In this document: one piece after another, positions 43,420 to 51,241 of the stretch
Numbering within the stretch: position 1 is the first letter of the stretch
Layout of the letters: each line of letters begins with the position of its first letter
Assembly (NCBI GenBank): GCA_041390145.1
Contig: JAWKQM010000009.1
Span: forward strand, 94,189 to 158,188
Source of the DNA: Gemmatimonadales bacterium
GTDB lineage: Bacteria; Gemmatimonadota; Gemmatimonadetes; Gemmatimonadales; GWC2-71-9
Reading direction: 5' to 3'
DNA length: 64,000 nucleotides
Made by a program: the position numbers and the translations under genes
Notes under the pieces: generated by a model
What the model saw: only the letters and a program-made list of their open reading frames with translations
Databases searched by the model: none
What the model was told of the DNA's origin: nothing

Positions 43420-44439
43420 GTGAAAGTCACCGTCCTTACTGGTGGAACAAGCAGCGAGCGCGACGTCGCGCTGGCGTCGGCCGTACAGGTCGTGGCCGCG
43501 CTGCGCAAGTGCGGGCACGAGGTGGCGGTGGTGGACACCGCGCGCGGCTACATCCCCGAGTCCGACGAAGCGCGCGAACTCGCCGGCACGGTCGGCGTCG
43601 CGCCCCCCTCCATCGAAAAGCTGCGCTCCCTGGAGCGCGGGCTCCTCGTGTCGGGGCTCGGCGACCTGCACGTGGTCCGCCACGCGGAGGTCATCTTCCT
43701 CGCACTCCACGGCGGCACCGGCGAAGACGGCACCCTTCAGGCGCTGCTCGAGATCATCGGCGTGCCCTACACCGGCAGCGGACCGATGGCGAGCGGCATC
43801 GCCATGGACAAGGACATTTCCAAGCGACTCTTCAGGGCGGCGGGGGTGGCCACGGCCGACTGGGCCATGGCACCGATTTCGCTGACCGAAGTCCAGCGCC
43901 GGTTCGGCTGGCCGGTGGTGGTCAAGCCCTCGAAACAGGGCTCGACCGTCGGGCTCAGCGTGGTGCGGAAGGCCTCGGAGCTGGAACCCGCCGTGGCGCT
44001 GGCCGCCAAGTACGACGACGAAGTCATGATCGAGGCCTTCGTGCCCGGCCGGGAACTCACCGTCGGCGTCCTGGACGACCAGGCCCTCGCGGTGGGCGAG
44101 ATCATCCCGCAGCACGAGATTTTCGACTATGAGTGCAAGTACACGCCGGGCATGTCGGAGGAAATCTTCCCGGCCGACCTCTCCCCGGCCCTGACCGCGG
44201 ACTGTCAGCAGCAGGCGCTGGCCGCCCACCGGGCCCTCAAGCTCGGCGGGTACAGCCGGGTGGACTTCCGCTTGACACCGGAGGGTTCGCTCTCCTGTTT
44301 AGAGGTGAACACCCTCCCCGGCATGACCGCCACGAGCCTGCTCCCGCAGTCGGCCCGGGCGGTGGGGATCGAATTTCCTGAACTCTGCGACCGGATCTGT
44401 CGGTCGGCGCGGATCCTGGGGTCCACCCCGTCGGAGTGA
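43420..44439 (+). CDS. ddl: D-alanine--D-alanine ligase
   Basis: 339 aa from the GTG at 43420 (GGGAGAT nine bases upstream; an ATG at 43402 would add six residues). ATP-grasp ligase making the D-Ala-D-Ala end of peptidoglycan precursors. Typical segments: TVLTGGTSSERDVAL at the start, LHGGTGEDGTLQALLEIIGV, YTGSGPMASGIAMDK, WPVVVKPSKQGSTVGLSVV and the metal/ATP end VDFRLTPEGSLSCLEVNTLPG. All catalytic positions are kept. A rhomboid gene follows directly (1 nt gap). Confidence 0.95.
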   Translation: MKVTVLTGGTSSERDVALASAVQVVAALRKCGHEVAVVDTARGYIPESDEARELAGTVGVAPPSIEKLRSLERGLLVSGLGDLHVVRHAEVIFLALHGGTGEDGTLQALLEIIGVPYTGSGPMASGIAMDKDISKRLFRAAGVATADWAMAPISLTEVQRRFGWPVVVKPSKQGSTVGLSVVRKASELEPAVALAAKYDDEVMIEAFVPGRELTVGVLDDQALAVGEIIPQHEIFDYECKYTPGMSEEIFPADLSPALTADCQQQALAAHRALKLGGYSRVDFRLTPEGSLSCLEVNTLPGMTATSLLPQSARAVGIEFPELCDRICRSARILGSTPSE

Positions 44440-44440
44440 C

Positions 44441-45271
44441 ATGAGCATGTATGGCCTTCCGCGTCCCACACCCTGGGTCTGGCGACTCATCATCGCCAAC
44501 GCGGTCGTGTTGCTGCTCCTCACGGCGCTCCTCCCCGCGCTCGAGCCGTCGCTCCTGTTCGTCCCCGAACTGTCCTACGCCCTGACCCATCCCTGGACCT
44601 TCGCCAGCTACATGTTTGTGCACGCGGGGCTGATGCACCTCGCGTTCAACATGCTCATTCTCTACTCCCTCGGCACCCGGGTCGAAGAACGGATGGGCGG
44701 CCGCTCCTTCATCCTCTTCTACCTCTACTGCGGTCTCGGCGGCGCCCTCTTTTCCCTCGGCTTGGCGGCGCTGCAGCCCGGGGCGATCGCCGGGGCGTCC
44801 GCCGCGGTGCTCGGCGTCGCGGTGGCCTACGCCATGTTCTGGCCGGATGCGGAGCTGATGGTCTTCCCGCTCCCCTGGCCGATCCGCGCCCGCACACTCG
44901 TCATCGCGTTGTTGGTGCTCGACCTCGTGCTTGGGCTCCTGAACCCCGGCGACGGCGTCGCCCACATCGCCCACCTCGGCGGCGCCGCCTTCGGGTATCT
45001 CTTCTTCCGCATCCAGGGACTCGCCGGTCCCGCGCGCATCCCGCGGCCCCAGGTAGTCGAGCGGACGGTCATGGTCCAGTCGGGTTCCCATGAGGCGGAG
45101 CGCTCCGACACCCCGGTGCCGCGGCCCCGCCGCCGCGCACAGCCGGAGCGCGACGAAATCGCGGTCGAAACCGACCGGCTCCTCGACAAGATCAGCGGCC
45201 AGGGCATCGCGAGCCTCACACCAGCGGAGCGAAAGTTCCTCGACGAGGTCTCGAAGAAGAAGCGGCACTAG
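44441..45271 (+). CDS. Rhomboid-family intramembrane serine protease
   Basis: 276 aa, six helices followed by a basic cytoplasmic tail (about 200-276, rich in RPRRRA and KKK). Rhomboid motifs: helix 2 FVHAGLMHLAFNML (HxxxxHxxxN); catalytic Ser in IAGASAAVLGV, i.e. GASA where GxSG is the rule; catalytic His in GVAHIAHLGGAAFGYLF. GxSA forms occur in other bacterial rhomboids, so activity is plausible. It cleaves membrane-protein segments; targets are unknown. It is last in the holA-to-rhomboid gene run. Confidence 0.88.
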   Translation: MSMYGLPRPTPWVWRLIIANAVVLLLLTALLPALEPSLLFVPELSYALTHPWTFASYMFVHAGLMHLAFNMLILYSLGTRVEERMGGRSFILFYLYCGLGGALFSLGLAALQPGAIAGASAAVLGVAVAYAMFWPDAELMVFPLPWPIRARTLVIALLVLDLVLGLLNPGDGVAHIAHLGGAAFGYLFFRIQGLAGPARIPRPQVVERTVMVQSGSHEAERSDTPVPRPRRRAQPERDEIAVETDRLLDKISGQGIASLTPAERKFLDEVSKKKRH

Positions 45272-45380
45272 CGCGCGACCGCTTGACATTCGTTCGAAAC
45301 TCCTTCCCCGCTTTCGCACTTCAAAATTCTCCGCCGTCGTTGGCACTTGCATCGCGCGCCAAATTTTCCTATTCTGGCGC

Positions 45381-46319
45381 GTGCTGATTAATCTCGTCCC
45401 CGATTTTCTCGCCGTCCTTGCCGACGACGATCGCGAAGCCGCCTGGCAACGCTATTTTGAATCCCACAGTGCCGTCCTGAACGCCTATTGGCGCAATTAC
45501 GTACTGGAACCAGGCTCCCCCGCCGCCGACATCGTCGTCCGCAACGCCCTCGCCGCCGACCGCAGTGATTTGCACGCCCTCCTCGCAGGTGTCGATGTTG
45601 TGCGCGTCGTCGAAGAGACGCTCGCCCGTGCCGAAGAGGTATTGCAGATCGACCGGCCGACCGATTGCTACCTGATGGTCGGGATGGGCGGCGCCAACGC
45701 CGGCGAACTGGTGGTCGGCGGGCGCGGCGTGGCCTTCATCTGCCTCGAGCATTTTACCGGGCGCGCCAATCCCGAAACGTATGGCCTCGGCCTCACCCCG
45801 GACCTGATTCCCCTCTGGGTCGGGCACGAAATGGCGCACACGGTGCGCTACACGTCGCCCGCGAGCCGGAGCGATCTCAAGCGCCTGGTCTCGGATTCAG
45901 GCGGGTACTACGACTACTGGGAGACGGGGCGGCGGGCCACCTTGCGTGAGCTCCTCGTCAACGAAGGCCTGGCGGTGCGTGCCGCCGAAGCCGTCGCTCC
46001 CGGCTTTCGGTTGAGTGACTATTTCGGATACACCCGGCGCCAGTACAGCCGGCTTCGTGAGCTCGAGGCCTTCCTGACCCGCGCCGCCGAGCCCGATCTC
46101 GACCGCGCCGCGCTGGGGCTCCGGCTCCGGTATCTCTCCGGCGGCATGAGTCCCGCCGCCCGCCTGGTCCAGGGCAAGGTCATCCCTGAACGGAGCGGGT
46201 ACTACCTCGGCCACCGGATGACGGAGGCTCTGGTGCGCCAGCATGGCATCGCCGCCGCGCTGCGGGCGCCCGCGGAGGACGTGCAGGCGGCCGATGAGGC
46301 GGCAAGAGGGGTAGCGTAG
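45381..46319 (+). CDS. Predicted zinc metalloprotease (HExxH), DUF2268-like
   Basis: 312 aa from a GTG at 45381. The metal site is WVGHEMAHTVRY (HExxH), with a downstream Glu in LLVNEGLAVRAAEAV, a gluzincin-like pattern shared with DUF2268 peptidases. ETGRRATLRELLVNEG and YYLGHRMTEALVRQHG are typical of that group. No signal peptide is seen. TATTCT lies 5 nt before the GTG with no Shine-Dalgarno, a possible leaderless start. The substrate is unknown. Confidence 0.75.
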   Translation: MLINLVPDFLAVLADDDREAAWQRYFESHSAVLNAYWRNYVLEPGSPAADIVVRNALAADRSDLHALLAGVDVVRVVEETLARAEEVLQIDRPTDCYLMVGMGGANAGELVVGGRGVAFICLEHFTGRANPETYGLGLTPDLIPLWVGHEMAHTVRYTSPASRSDLKRLVSDSGGYYDYWETGRRATLRELLVNEGLAVRAAEAVAPGFRLSDYFGYTRRQYSRLRELEAFLTRAAEPDLDRAALGLRLRYLSGGMSPAARLVQGKVIPERSGYYLGHRMTEALVRQHGIAAALRAPAEDVQAADEAARGVA

Positions 46320-46321
46320 CA

Positions 46322-46356
46322 GCCGGGCAGGAGGCAGGAGGCAGGAGGCAGGAGGC
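46322..46356. repeat. Tandem 7-mer, GGCAGGA-type units
   Basis: About four copies of GCAGGAG in a row between the metalloprotease gene and the hairpin repeat at 46397. No gene is seen in 46320-46539. Confidence 0.8.
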
Positions 46357-46396
46357 GCGAAGGTACCAGACACGGCCTGAAGTGCCAGAGACCGGG

Positions 46397-46476
46397 CGGC
46401 TCCGGAGGCACGTCAGTTCACGGGCTGCCTCTCTGCTGGGTCTCTTCGGCGAGTATGAACTCCAGTGCCGGGGGAG
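46397..46476. repeat. MITE-like hairpin repeat, copy 1
   Basis: About 80 bp with conserved ends: CGGCTCCGGAGGCACGTCAG TTCAC at the left and TGAACTCCAGTGCCGGGGGAG at the right (each given here in parts). The ends pair with each other (AGTTCAC with GTGAACT-like), and the middle differs from copy 2 at 48818-48900. It has no coding potential. Confidence 0.7.
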
Positions 46477-46539
46477 TCGATCGGTCGAAGGGTCAGCCTC
46501 CGCCTTTCATTCCGCTCTCCACCATGATTCCTTTTGTTC

Positions 46540-46761
46540 ATGACTCCCACACCCAAGCCCGTCACCGTCACCATCAAGCCCTCGGGCAGTATCTCCATCG
46601 AGGGAGACGTCGTCCTGCAGGATCGCGACGGCAACGCCATACCGCGCCCGGCCGAGAAGCATCCGGGCATCCTGAAGCTCTGCGGATGCGGCCACTCCAA
46701 GACACCGCCGTTTTGCGACGGGACCCACAACGAGCACAAGCAGGCCACACCGGCCAGCTGA
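46540..46761 (+). CDS. CDGSH iron-sulfur domain protein
   Basis: 73 aa from the ATG at 46540. One CDGSH motif, CGCGHSKTPPFCDGTH, supplies three Cys and one His for a [2Fe-2S] cluster. An N-terminal strand region (VTVTIKPSGSISIEGDVVLQ) precedes it. Small soluble CDGSH proteins transfer electrons or clusters; the partner is unknown. It stands 19 nt before the selenocysteine candidate and is probably on the same transcript, which would group two small redox proteins. Confidence 0.88.
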   Translation: MTPTPKPVTVTIKPSGSISIEGDVVLQDRDGNAIPRPAEKHPGILKLCGCGHSKTPPFCDGTHNEHKQATPAS

Positions 46762-46770
46762 CCCATCCAC

Positions 46771-46775
46771 AGGAG
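46771..46775 (+). promoter_or_regulatory. Shine-Dalgarno AGGAG that fixes the selenoprotein start
   Basis: AGGAG followed by the spacer CCACG and the ATG at 46781. This site is 30 codons upstream of the in-frame TGA and shows that translation begins before it. ATGs after the TGA (46889) lack such a site. Confidence 0.8.
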
Positions 46776-46780
46776 CCACG

Positions 46781-47350
46781 ATGCCTGCCTGGCACGCTGA
46801 CCTCGACACCGCCAAAGCGGTGGCGCAATCGTCCGGTCGCCCGATTCTGCTCTGCACCTGGTCGCCTGGGTGACTGGGCTGCAAGAAAATGGATGCCGTG
46901 ACGTATCCATCCGACCAGACCGAGTCCTTTCTCTCCAGCCACTTCGAGTGCGTCAAGGTAAGCGTGGCCGACAAGAGCCCGGAGGCGCGCGCCGCCGTGC
47001 GCGGCTACCGGCACCTCTGGGCTCCCGGCTTCGTGGTGTTCGACCAGCGCGGCGACGAATTGCGGCGCTTCCTGGGATACCAGGCGCCGAGGGAGTTCCT
47101 GGCAGAACTGACGGTGGCGCTCGGCAAGGTGCGGTTGCTCCACCGCGATCCGGCGGGAGCGTTCGAGGCGTTTCGCTCGGTGGCCGATCTTGAGCCACCC
47201 GCTCCCGTCACCCCCGAAGCCGTCTACTGGGCTGGAGTCGCGGCCTATCAGCGGGATCGGAAGGACCTGGATTTCCTCAGGGAGTACTGGGAGGAGCTAC
47301 GGACGCGATTTCCTGAGAGCCGCTGGTGGACCGCAGCGGATGTCTACTGA
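46781..47350 (+). CDS. Thioredoxin-like protein, probable selenoprotein (TGA codon 31 as Sec)
   Basis: 189 aa if TGA 46871-46873 is read as selenocysteine. Residues before (GRPILLCTWSPG) and after (LGCKKMDAVTYPSDQTESFL) the TGA continue one thioredoxin-fold domain. The TGA takes the place of the first Cys of a CxxC pair, giving U31-L-G-C34-KKM. The domain goes on with FECVKVSVADKSPEARAAV and GFVVFDQRGDELRRFLGY, then TPR-like helices to residue 189. Translation is anchored by AGGAG before the ATG. A stem-loop at 46889-46910 sits at SECIS distance. It is likely a thiol-disulfide oxidoreductase. A nonsense mutation or sequencing error is the alternative. Confidence 0.75.
46889..46910 (+). promoter_or_regulatory. 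Candidate bacterial SECIS stem-loop
   Basis: ATGGATGC pairs with GTATCCAT (eight pairs, one G-U), with loop CGTGAC. The loop starts 23 nt after the TGA (46871-46873) and has G in its second position. This agrees with the known bacterial SECIS layout (short stem, small loop with an early G, 16-37 nt after the UGA). It is coding sequence as well, as in all bacterial selenoprotein genes. Confidence 0.6.
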
Positions 47351-47370
47351 CCGATGCGTCGTCGCGTGAG

Positions 47371-48753
47371 TCATTTCCCGACGCAGAAACTCCGAAACAC
47401 CCGATCCAGCACCTCATCTACATCCACCACGCCGATCAACTCCTCGAGCGCCCGCGCCGCCTCGCGCAGGTGATGGGCGGCCAGCACAGCGTCCCCGCGG
47501 GCCAGGAGATGCGGCATCGCCTCCTGCAGCGCACCCTGGGCCCGCGTGAGGGCAATCCGGTGGCGTTCCCTGGTCAGCCCAGGCTCCAGGTCGGTCAGGG
47601 TCGCGTGCTCGCCAAATGCGGTGCGTACAACGGCGGCCTTGAGCGCATCGAGGCCCTCGCCGGTGACGGCGGAGGTGAGGATGGGCGGGGCAGCGGGGCA
47701 GCGGGGCAGCGGGGCCGTAGCGAGATCAGCCTTCGTCCAGACACACAACGTTCGTCCACTCGTCACGGGCGGTCCGGCCAAACCGCCCCGCTGCCCGGCG
47801 GCCCCGCTGTTGTCCGGCCCCGCTGCCCCCCGGCCCTGCCCGTCCTCGCAGAGGACGACGACCTCCGCCCCCTCCACATACCGGCGACTGAAGCCGACGC
47901 CCAACTGCTCCGCCTCGTCCTCCGACTCCCGGAGGCCGGCGGTATCGACCAATCGAATGGGCCAGCCGAGGAACTCGGTGGCGGCCTCAATGGCATCGCG
48001 CGTGGTGCCCGGGGTGGCGGTGACGATCGCGCGGTCGGCGCCCAGCAGCGCGTTGAAGAGCGAGGATTTGCCGACGTTCGGCGGGCCGGCCAGCACGACC
48101 AGCGCGCCGGCACGGAGCCGTTCCCCGGCAGGGGCGGTTGCGAGGAGCCGCGCCACCTGCGCCTGCAGTTCCGTCATCCGCTCGGCGATTCGGGCCGGCG
48201 CAACGGGCCCATCGTCCTCCTCGGGGAAGTCGATGTCGTAGCCGAGGAGTGCCTCGACGTCGAGAAGCGCGGTACGGAGTGCGGCGAGCCGGCGTGAGAG
48301 GCCGCCATCGATCTGATGCAACGCGGCGCGCGCCTGCGCCGTGGCGGTGGCATCGATCAGGTCGCCGACCGCCTCCGCCTGTAGCAGATCCATCCGGCCG
48401 TGGAGCACCGCGCGCCTGGTGAACTCGCCGGGCAGTGCCGGGCGGGCGCCGGCCGCGAGGAGAGCAGCGACCAGCCGGACCGGAACCACGAACCCGCCGT
48501 GACAGGAGAACTCGACGAGATCCTCGCCGGTATAGCTGTGGGGTCCCGGAAAGACAGTGTAGAGACCCCGATCGATCAGCATCCCGTCACCATCGACAAA
48601 ATTGGCCAGATGGGCCGTCCTCGGTGGCTCGGCGGTGAAGGTTGGCACCACCTTGGCCGCGATGTCGAGCGCACCCCGCCCCGATAGTCGTATCACCGCC
48701 AGGGCGGAACGGCCGGGCGGCGTCGCAAGCGCGGCGATGGGGTCGGAAAGCAT
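47371..48753 (-). CDS. mnmE: tRNA uridine-5-carboxymethylaminomethyl modification GTPase MnmE
   Basis: 460 aa from the ATG at 48753. With MnmG it makes the (carboxymethyl)aminomethyl group at U34. N-terminal THF-binding domain (DPIAALATPPGRSALAVIRL), helical domain, inserted G domain and the C-terminal catalytic FCVGK. G motifs: GPPNVGKSS (G1), TPGTTRD (G2) and DTAG (G3); G4 is TKAD instead of NKxD. The segments GAAGPDNSGAAGQRGG and APLPRCPAAPP in the G domain are encoded by (CAGCGGGG)n repeat DNA at 47691-47714 and 47786-47835. The gene is convergent with the selenoprotein gene. Confidence 0.94.
   Translation of the reverse strand: MLSDPIAALATPPGRSALAVIRLSGRGALDIAAKVVPTFTAEPPRTAHLANFVDGDGMLIDRGLYTVFPGPHSYTGEDLVEFSCHGGFVVPVRLVAALLAAGARPALPGEFTRRAVLHGRMDLLQAEAVGDLIDATATAQARAALHQIDGGLSRRLAALRTALLDVEALLGYDIDFPEEDDGPVAPARIAERMTELQAQVARLLATAPAGERLRAGALVVLAGPPNVGKSSLFNALLGADRAIVTATPGTTRDAIEAATEFLGWPIRLVDTAGLRESEDEAEQLGVGFSRRYVEGAEVVVLCEDGQGRGAAGPDNSGAAGQRGGLAGPPVTSGRTLCVWTKADLATAPLPRCPAAPPILTSAVTGEGLDALKAAVVRTAFGEHATLTDLEPGLTRERHRIALTRAQGALQEAMPHLLARGDAVLAAHHLREAARALEELIGVVDVDEVLDRVFRSFCVGK
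47691..47714. repeat. (CAGCGGGG)3 inside mnmE
   Basis: Three perfect copies of CAGCGGGG in frame (24 nt, eight codons) encode part of the loop between the G4 and G5 motifs of MnmE. The same octamer is tandem at 51475-51546. A degenerate reverse-oriented patch is at 47786-47835. Confidence 0.9.
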
Positions 48754-48772
48754 GTCAGGAAGGTACTTCAGG

Positions 48773-48796
48773 CGGGGAAGCGGGGAAGCGGGGAGG
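48773..48796. repeat. Octamer repeat (CGGGGAAG)n
   Basis: Nearly three copies of CGGGGAAG just upstream of the mnmE start; same unit as 26073-26112. Confidence 0.85.
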
Positions 48797-48817
48797 TGCA
48801 AGCCTCCGAACCCGGGC

Positions 48818-48900
48818 CGGCTCCGGAGGCACGTCAGTTCACCGGTGGCCTCGCTGCGCGATCCAGCCCTCAGGCGTGAACTCCAGTGCCGGAGGAGCCG
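48818..48900. repeat. MITE-like hairpin repeat, copy 2
   Basis: About 83 bp between yidC and mnmE. It shares the left end CGGCTCCGGAGGCACGTCAG and right end GTGAACTCCAGTGCCGG with copy 1 (46397-46476), while the middle is diverged. Outer parts can pair (CCGGCTCC with GGAGCCGG). Confidence 0.7.
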
Positions 48901-48930
48901 GTCCCGGGCGAGGGGCGCCGACTCCCCACG

Positions 48931-50646
48931 CTATTTCTTCTTCGAAGCCGGCTGTTTTGGCGCGTCCTGCTTCTTCTCTCCCCCGCCGTTCCGCAGCGCG
49001 TTCAGCTTCATCCGCTCCTCGCTGATCAGCCACTGCTGCGGGATGCTCGCGATGTTGCTGACCGCGTAGTACAGGTTCAGCCCCGACGCAAAATTCAGGA
49101 AGAGCACCGTCATCATCACCGGCATTACGTACATCATCATCTTCATCTGCGGATTCGGCGGGACGCCGCGCTGGCCCATCTTGGTCAGCCCGAACATCGA
49201 GAGCCCCATGATCAGGGGGATGATGTACAGCGGGTCCGGCCGCGAGAGGTCGGGCAGCCAGAGGAACGATTGCCCCCGCAGTTCGATCGTGTTCTGGAAA
49301 ACGAAGAAGAGCGCCAGCAGCACCGGCATCGGCAACAGCATCGGCCAGCAACCGCCCAGCGGGTTGACGCCATGCTCTTTGTAGAGCTTGAACATCTCCT
49401 GCTGCAGCTTGGCGGGATCTTCCTTGTACTTGTCCTGGATGGCCTTCAGCTCGGGCTGGATGGCCTGCATGGCCATCGTCGACCGCATCGCCTTCTGGTT
49501 GAGCGGCCAGAGGATGAGCCGCACCAGGATGCCGAACAGCACCAGCACCATGCCGTACGCCAGGTGCAGGTTCTCGTGCATCCACACCAGCATCCAACGG
49601 ACCCCCACCGCCACCGGCCGGATGACGGTCCGGAAGCCGGGCCAGCCGTAGGGGTTCACGTCGTCGAAATCGTGCCCGACCTTGGCCAGTCGGCTGTACT
49701 CCATCGGGCCGGCATAGAGCTGGTACCGGAATTCACCGTTGGACGTCACCGGCATGCTGGCCCAGGTAGCCGCCTGGTACGCCTTCTTCTGTCCCGGCAG
49801 CGGCAGCGGGCGGACCGTCATCCCGCCAATCGGCGCGGCACCCGGCTCAAAGGCGAGCAGGGCCGTCACGAAATACTTCGACTTCACCGCCACCCATTCG
49901 AACGGGCCGCTCACCGTCGCGACCTCGGCGGTGTCGAGCGACTGGAACGCCTTGAACTTGGTGCTCTGGGCCTTCGTCACGAATCCCATGGCCCGTTCGT
50001 TCTCGGACAGGTTGGCCTCGGTGTTGGCGAGCCCCGGGCCCATCCCCACCAGGAGCAACCCGCCGTTCGGCCCCACACCGGTGATCGAGCCCACCACGCC
50101 GACCTGGTACTCGTCGGGAAGGAAGGTGTAGGCCAGGGTGACCGTGACATCGCCCTGCGTCGACGTGAGTTCGATCGTGTGGGGGGCATCGGTGGACATG
50201 CTGGTCGCCGACGTCGCGAAGTTCCAGTCGTCCAGCCGCAGCGTGTCCGAGCCCACGACCAGCCGCAGCCCCATCACTTCCGAGCCCGCGGGGATCAGAT
50301 TGGCACGCGTACCCTTCATTCCAGGCGCCTGGTCGGCGTAGCGCTCGAGCTCCGCTCGCACCAGCCGGCCGCCACGGGTGGAAATCCCGTAGTTGGCAAG
50401 CGGGGTGTGAATCAGGATGGTGTCTTCGGGAGCCGCGTCGGTGGCGCTGGGCACCATCGACGGCGAGGACGACGGCACTGGAGCCGGTGCCATCGGGACG
50501 GCGGTGGTCGTCTCGGGAGCGGACAGAGCCGTGGCGACCGAGTCGGGGCCGTCCGTCACCGGAACCGGGGGCTTCTTGTTGAGGAGAGCGGGGGCCATGA
50601 CGATGAGGGTCATGAGTGCCATCGCCCAGATAAATCGACGATCCAT
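48931..50646 (-). CDS. yidC: Membrane protein insertase YidC
   Basis: 571 aa. Inserts and folds inner-membrane proteins with or without SecYEG. The N-terminal helix (FIWAMALMTLIVMAPALL), a large periplasmic beta-domain (about 75-340) and the conserved five-helix core are all present (AYGMVLVLFGILVRLILWPL with the charged groove, PELKAIQDKYKEDPAKLQQE, GGCWPMLLPMPVLLALFFVF, YYAVSNIASIPQQWLI). The Gram-negative-type periplasmic domain supports a diderm cell. It is part of the leftward rpmH-rnpA-yidD-yidC-mnmE run, in the usual order. Confidence 0.97.
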   Translation of the reverse strand: MDRRFIWAMALMTLIVMAPALLNKKPPVPVTDGPDSVATALSAPETTTAVPMAPAPVPSSSPSMVPSATDAAPEDTILIHTPLANYGISTRGGRLVRAELERYADQAPGMKGTRANLIPAGSEVMGLRLVVGSDTLRLDDWNFATSATSMSTDAPHTIELTSTQGDVTVTLAYTFLPDEYQVGVVGSITGVGPNGGLLLVGMGPGLANTEANLSENERAMGFVTKAQSTKFKAFQSLDTAEVATVSGPFEWVAVKSKYFVTALLAFEPGAAPIGGMTVRPLPLPGQKKAYQAATWASMPVTSNGEFRYQLYAGPMEYSRLAKVGHDFDDVNPYGWPGFRTVIRPVAVGVRWMLVWMHENLHLAYGMVLVLFGILVRLILWPLNQKAMRSTMAMQAIQPELKAIQDKYKEDPAKLQQEMFKLYKEHGVNPLGGCWPMLLPMPVLLALFFVFQNTIELRGQSFLWLPDLSRPDPLYIIPLIMGLSMFGLTKMGQRGVPPNPQMKMMMYVMPVMMTVLFLNFASGLNLYYAVSNIASIPQQWLISEERMKLNALRNGGGEKKQDAPKQPASKKK

Positions 50647-50661
50647 GGTCAGGTCACCCTG

Positions 50662-50889
50662 TCAGGGTACCGGGTCGTACCCGCCGGGATTGAACGGGTG
50701 ACAGCGAATGAGGCGCCGAAGACCGAGCCAGATGCCCTTGAGGGCGCCGTATTTGGACACCGCCTCCAGCGTGTACTGCGAGCAGCTTGGCGAGAACCGG
50801 CAGCTCGGCGGGAGGGCGGGGCTGATGAACTTCTGGTAGCCGCGGATCGGCAGCATGACGATCCGGCGGGGAACATCACGGAGCCGCAT
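50662..50889 (-). CDS. yidD: Membrane protein insertion efficiency factor YidD
   Basis: 75 aa from the ATG at 50889. The characteristic YQKFISPALPPSCRFSPSCS, YTLEAVSKYGALKGIWLGLR and RLIRCHPFNPGGYDPVP segments are complete. It is a small inner-membrane-associated helper of YidC. It overlaps the end of rnpA by 14 nt and precedes yidC by 15 nt. Confidence 0.97.
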   Translation of the reverse strand: MRLRDVPRRIVMLPIRGYQKFISPALPPSCRFSPSCSQYTLEAVSKYGALKGIWLGLRRLIRCHPFNPGGYDPVP

Positions 50890-51241
50890 CGGGACTCCCG
50901 GCGACGGTCTCGCGCCAGGCGTGGACTTCGGAGCGCAACGCCGCGAACGTGGCCGCGTAGGCCTCGCGCCGGGCTCGCACCAGCAAATCCACCGGAGGCG
51001 TGGACCCCTGCACCTCCCGACGCCACAGCTCCTTCAGGCGCCGGCGCAAACGATTGCGGGCCACCCCCGTGGACTGGTACTTCGGGACGATGAGTCCCAT
51101 CCGGGGAAGGCCCGCCACATTATCCGACCAGAGAAACTCCAAATGTCCCGTGCGCATCCGGCGGCCTGTGTTGAGCAGACGGCGGATGTCCGACGATTTC
51201 GCGAGCCGACTGGCCCGCGAAAATCGCTCACTAGACGTCAG
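50876..51241 (-). CDS. rnpA: Ribonuclease P protein component
   Basis: 121 aa if translation begins at the CTG that overlaps the rpmH stop (CTGA); 149 aa if at a TTG at 51325 inside rpmH. No ATG, GTG or TTG lies between. Conserved core: LAKSSDIRRLLNTGRR, RMGLIVPKYQSTGVARNRLR and RRRLKELWRRE (the RNR basic helix). It is the protein partner of the RNA at 56711-57096. The start question is unusual and is listed as a finding. Its end overlaps yidD. Confidence 0.93.
   Translation of the reverse strand: MTSSERFSRASRLAKSSDIRRLLNTGRRMRTGHLEFLWSDNVAGLPRMGLIVPKYQSTGVARNRLRRRLKELWRREVQGSTPPVDLLVRARREAYAATFAALRSEVHAWRETVAGSPDAAP

Noticed and set aside
45283..45288. TTGACA as -35 of the metalloprotease gene
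   Set aside because: No -10-like hexamer at 16-18 nt; the position is 90 nt before the start.
46397..46476. Possible integron attC site
   Set aside because: The hairpin lacks the GTTRRRY core sites, and no integrase or cassette array is near.
46781..47350. Frameshifted or nonsense pseudogene
   Set aside because: The frame is the same on both sides of the TGA, no other lesion exists, and the TGA lies exactly on the redox Cys position with a SECIS-like stem. Sec is the better reading, but mutation is not excluded.
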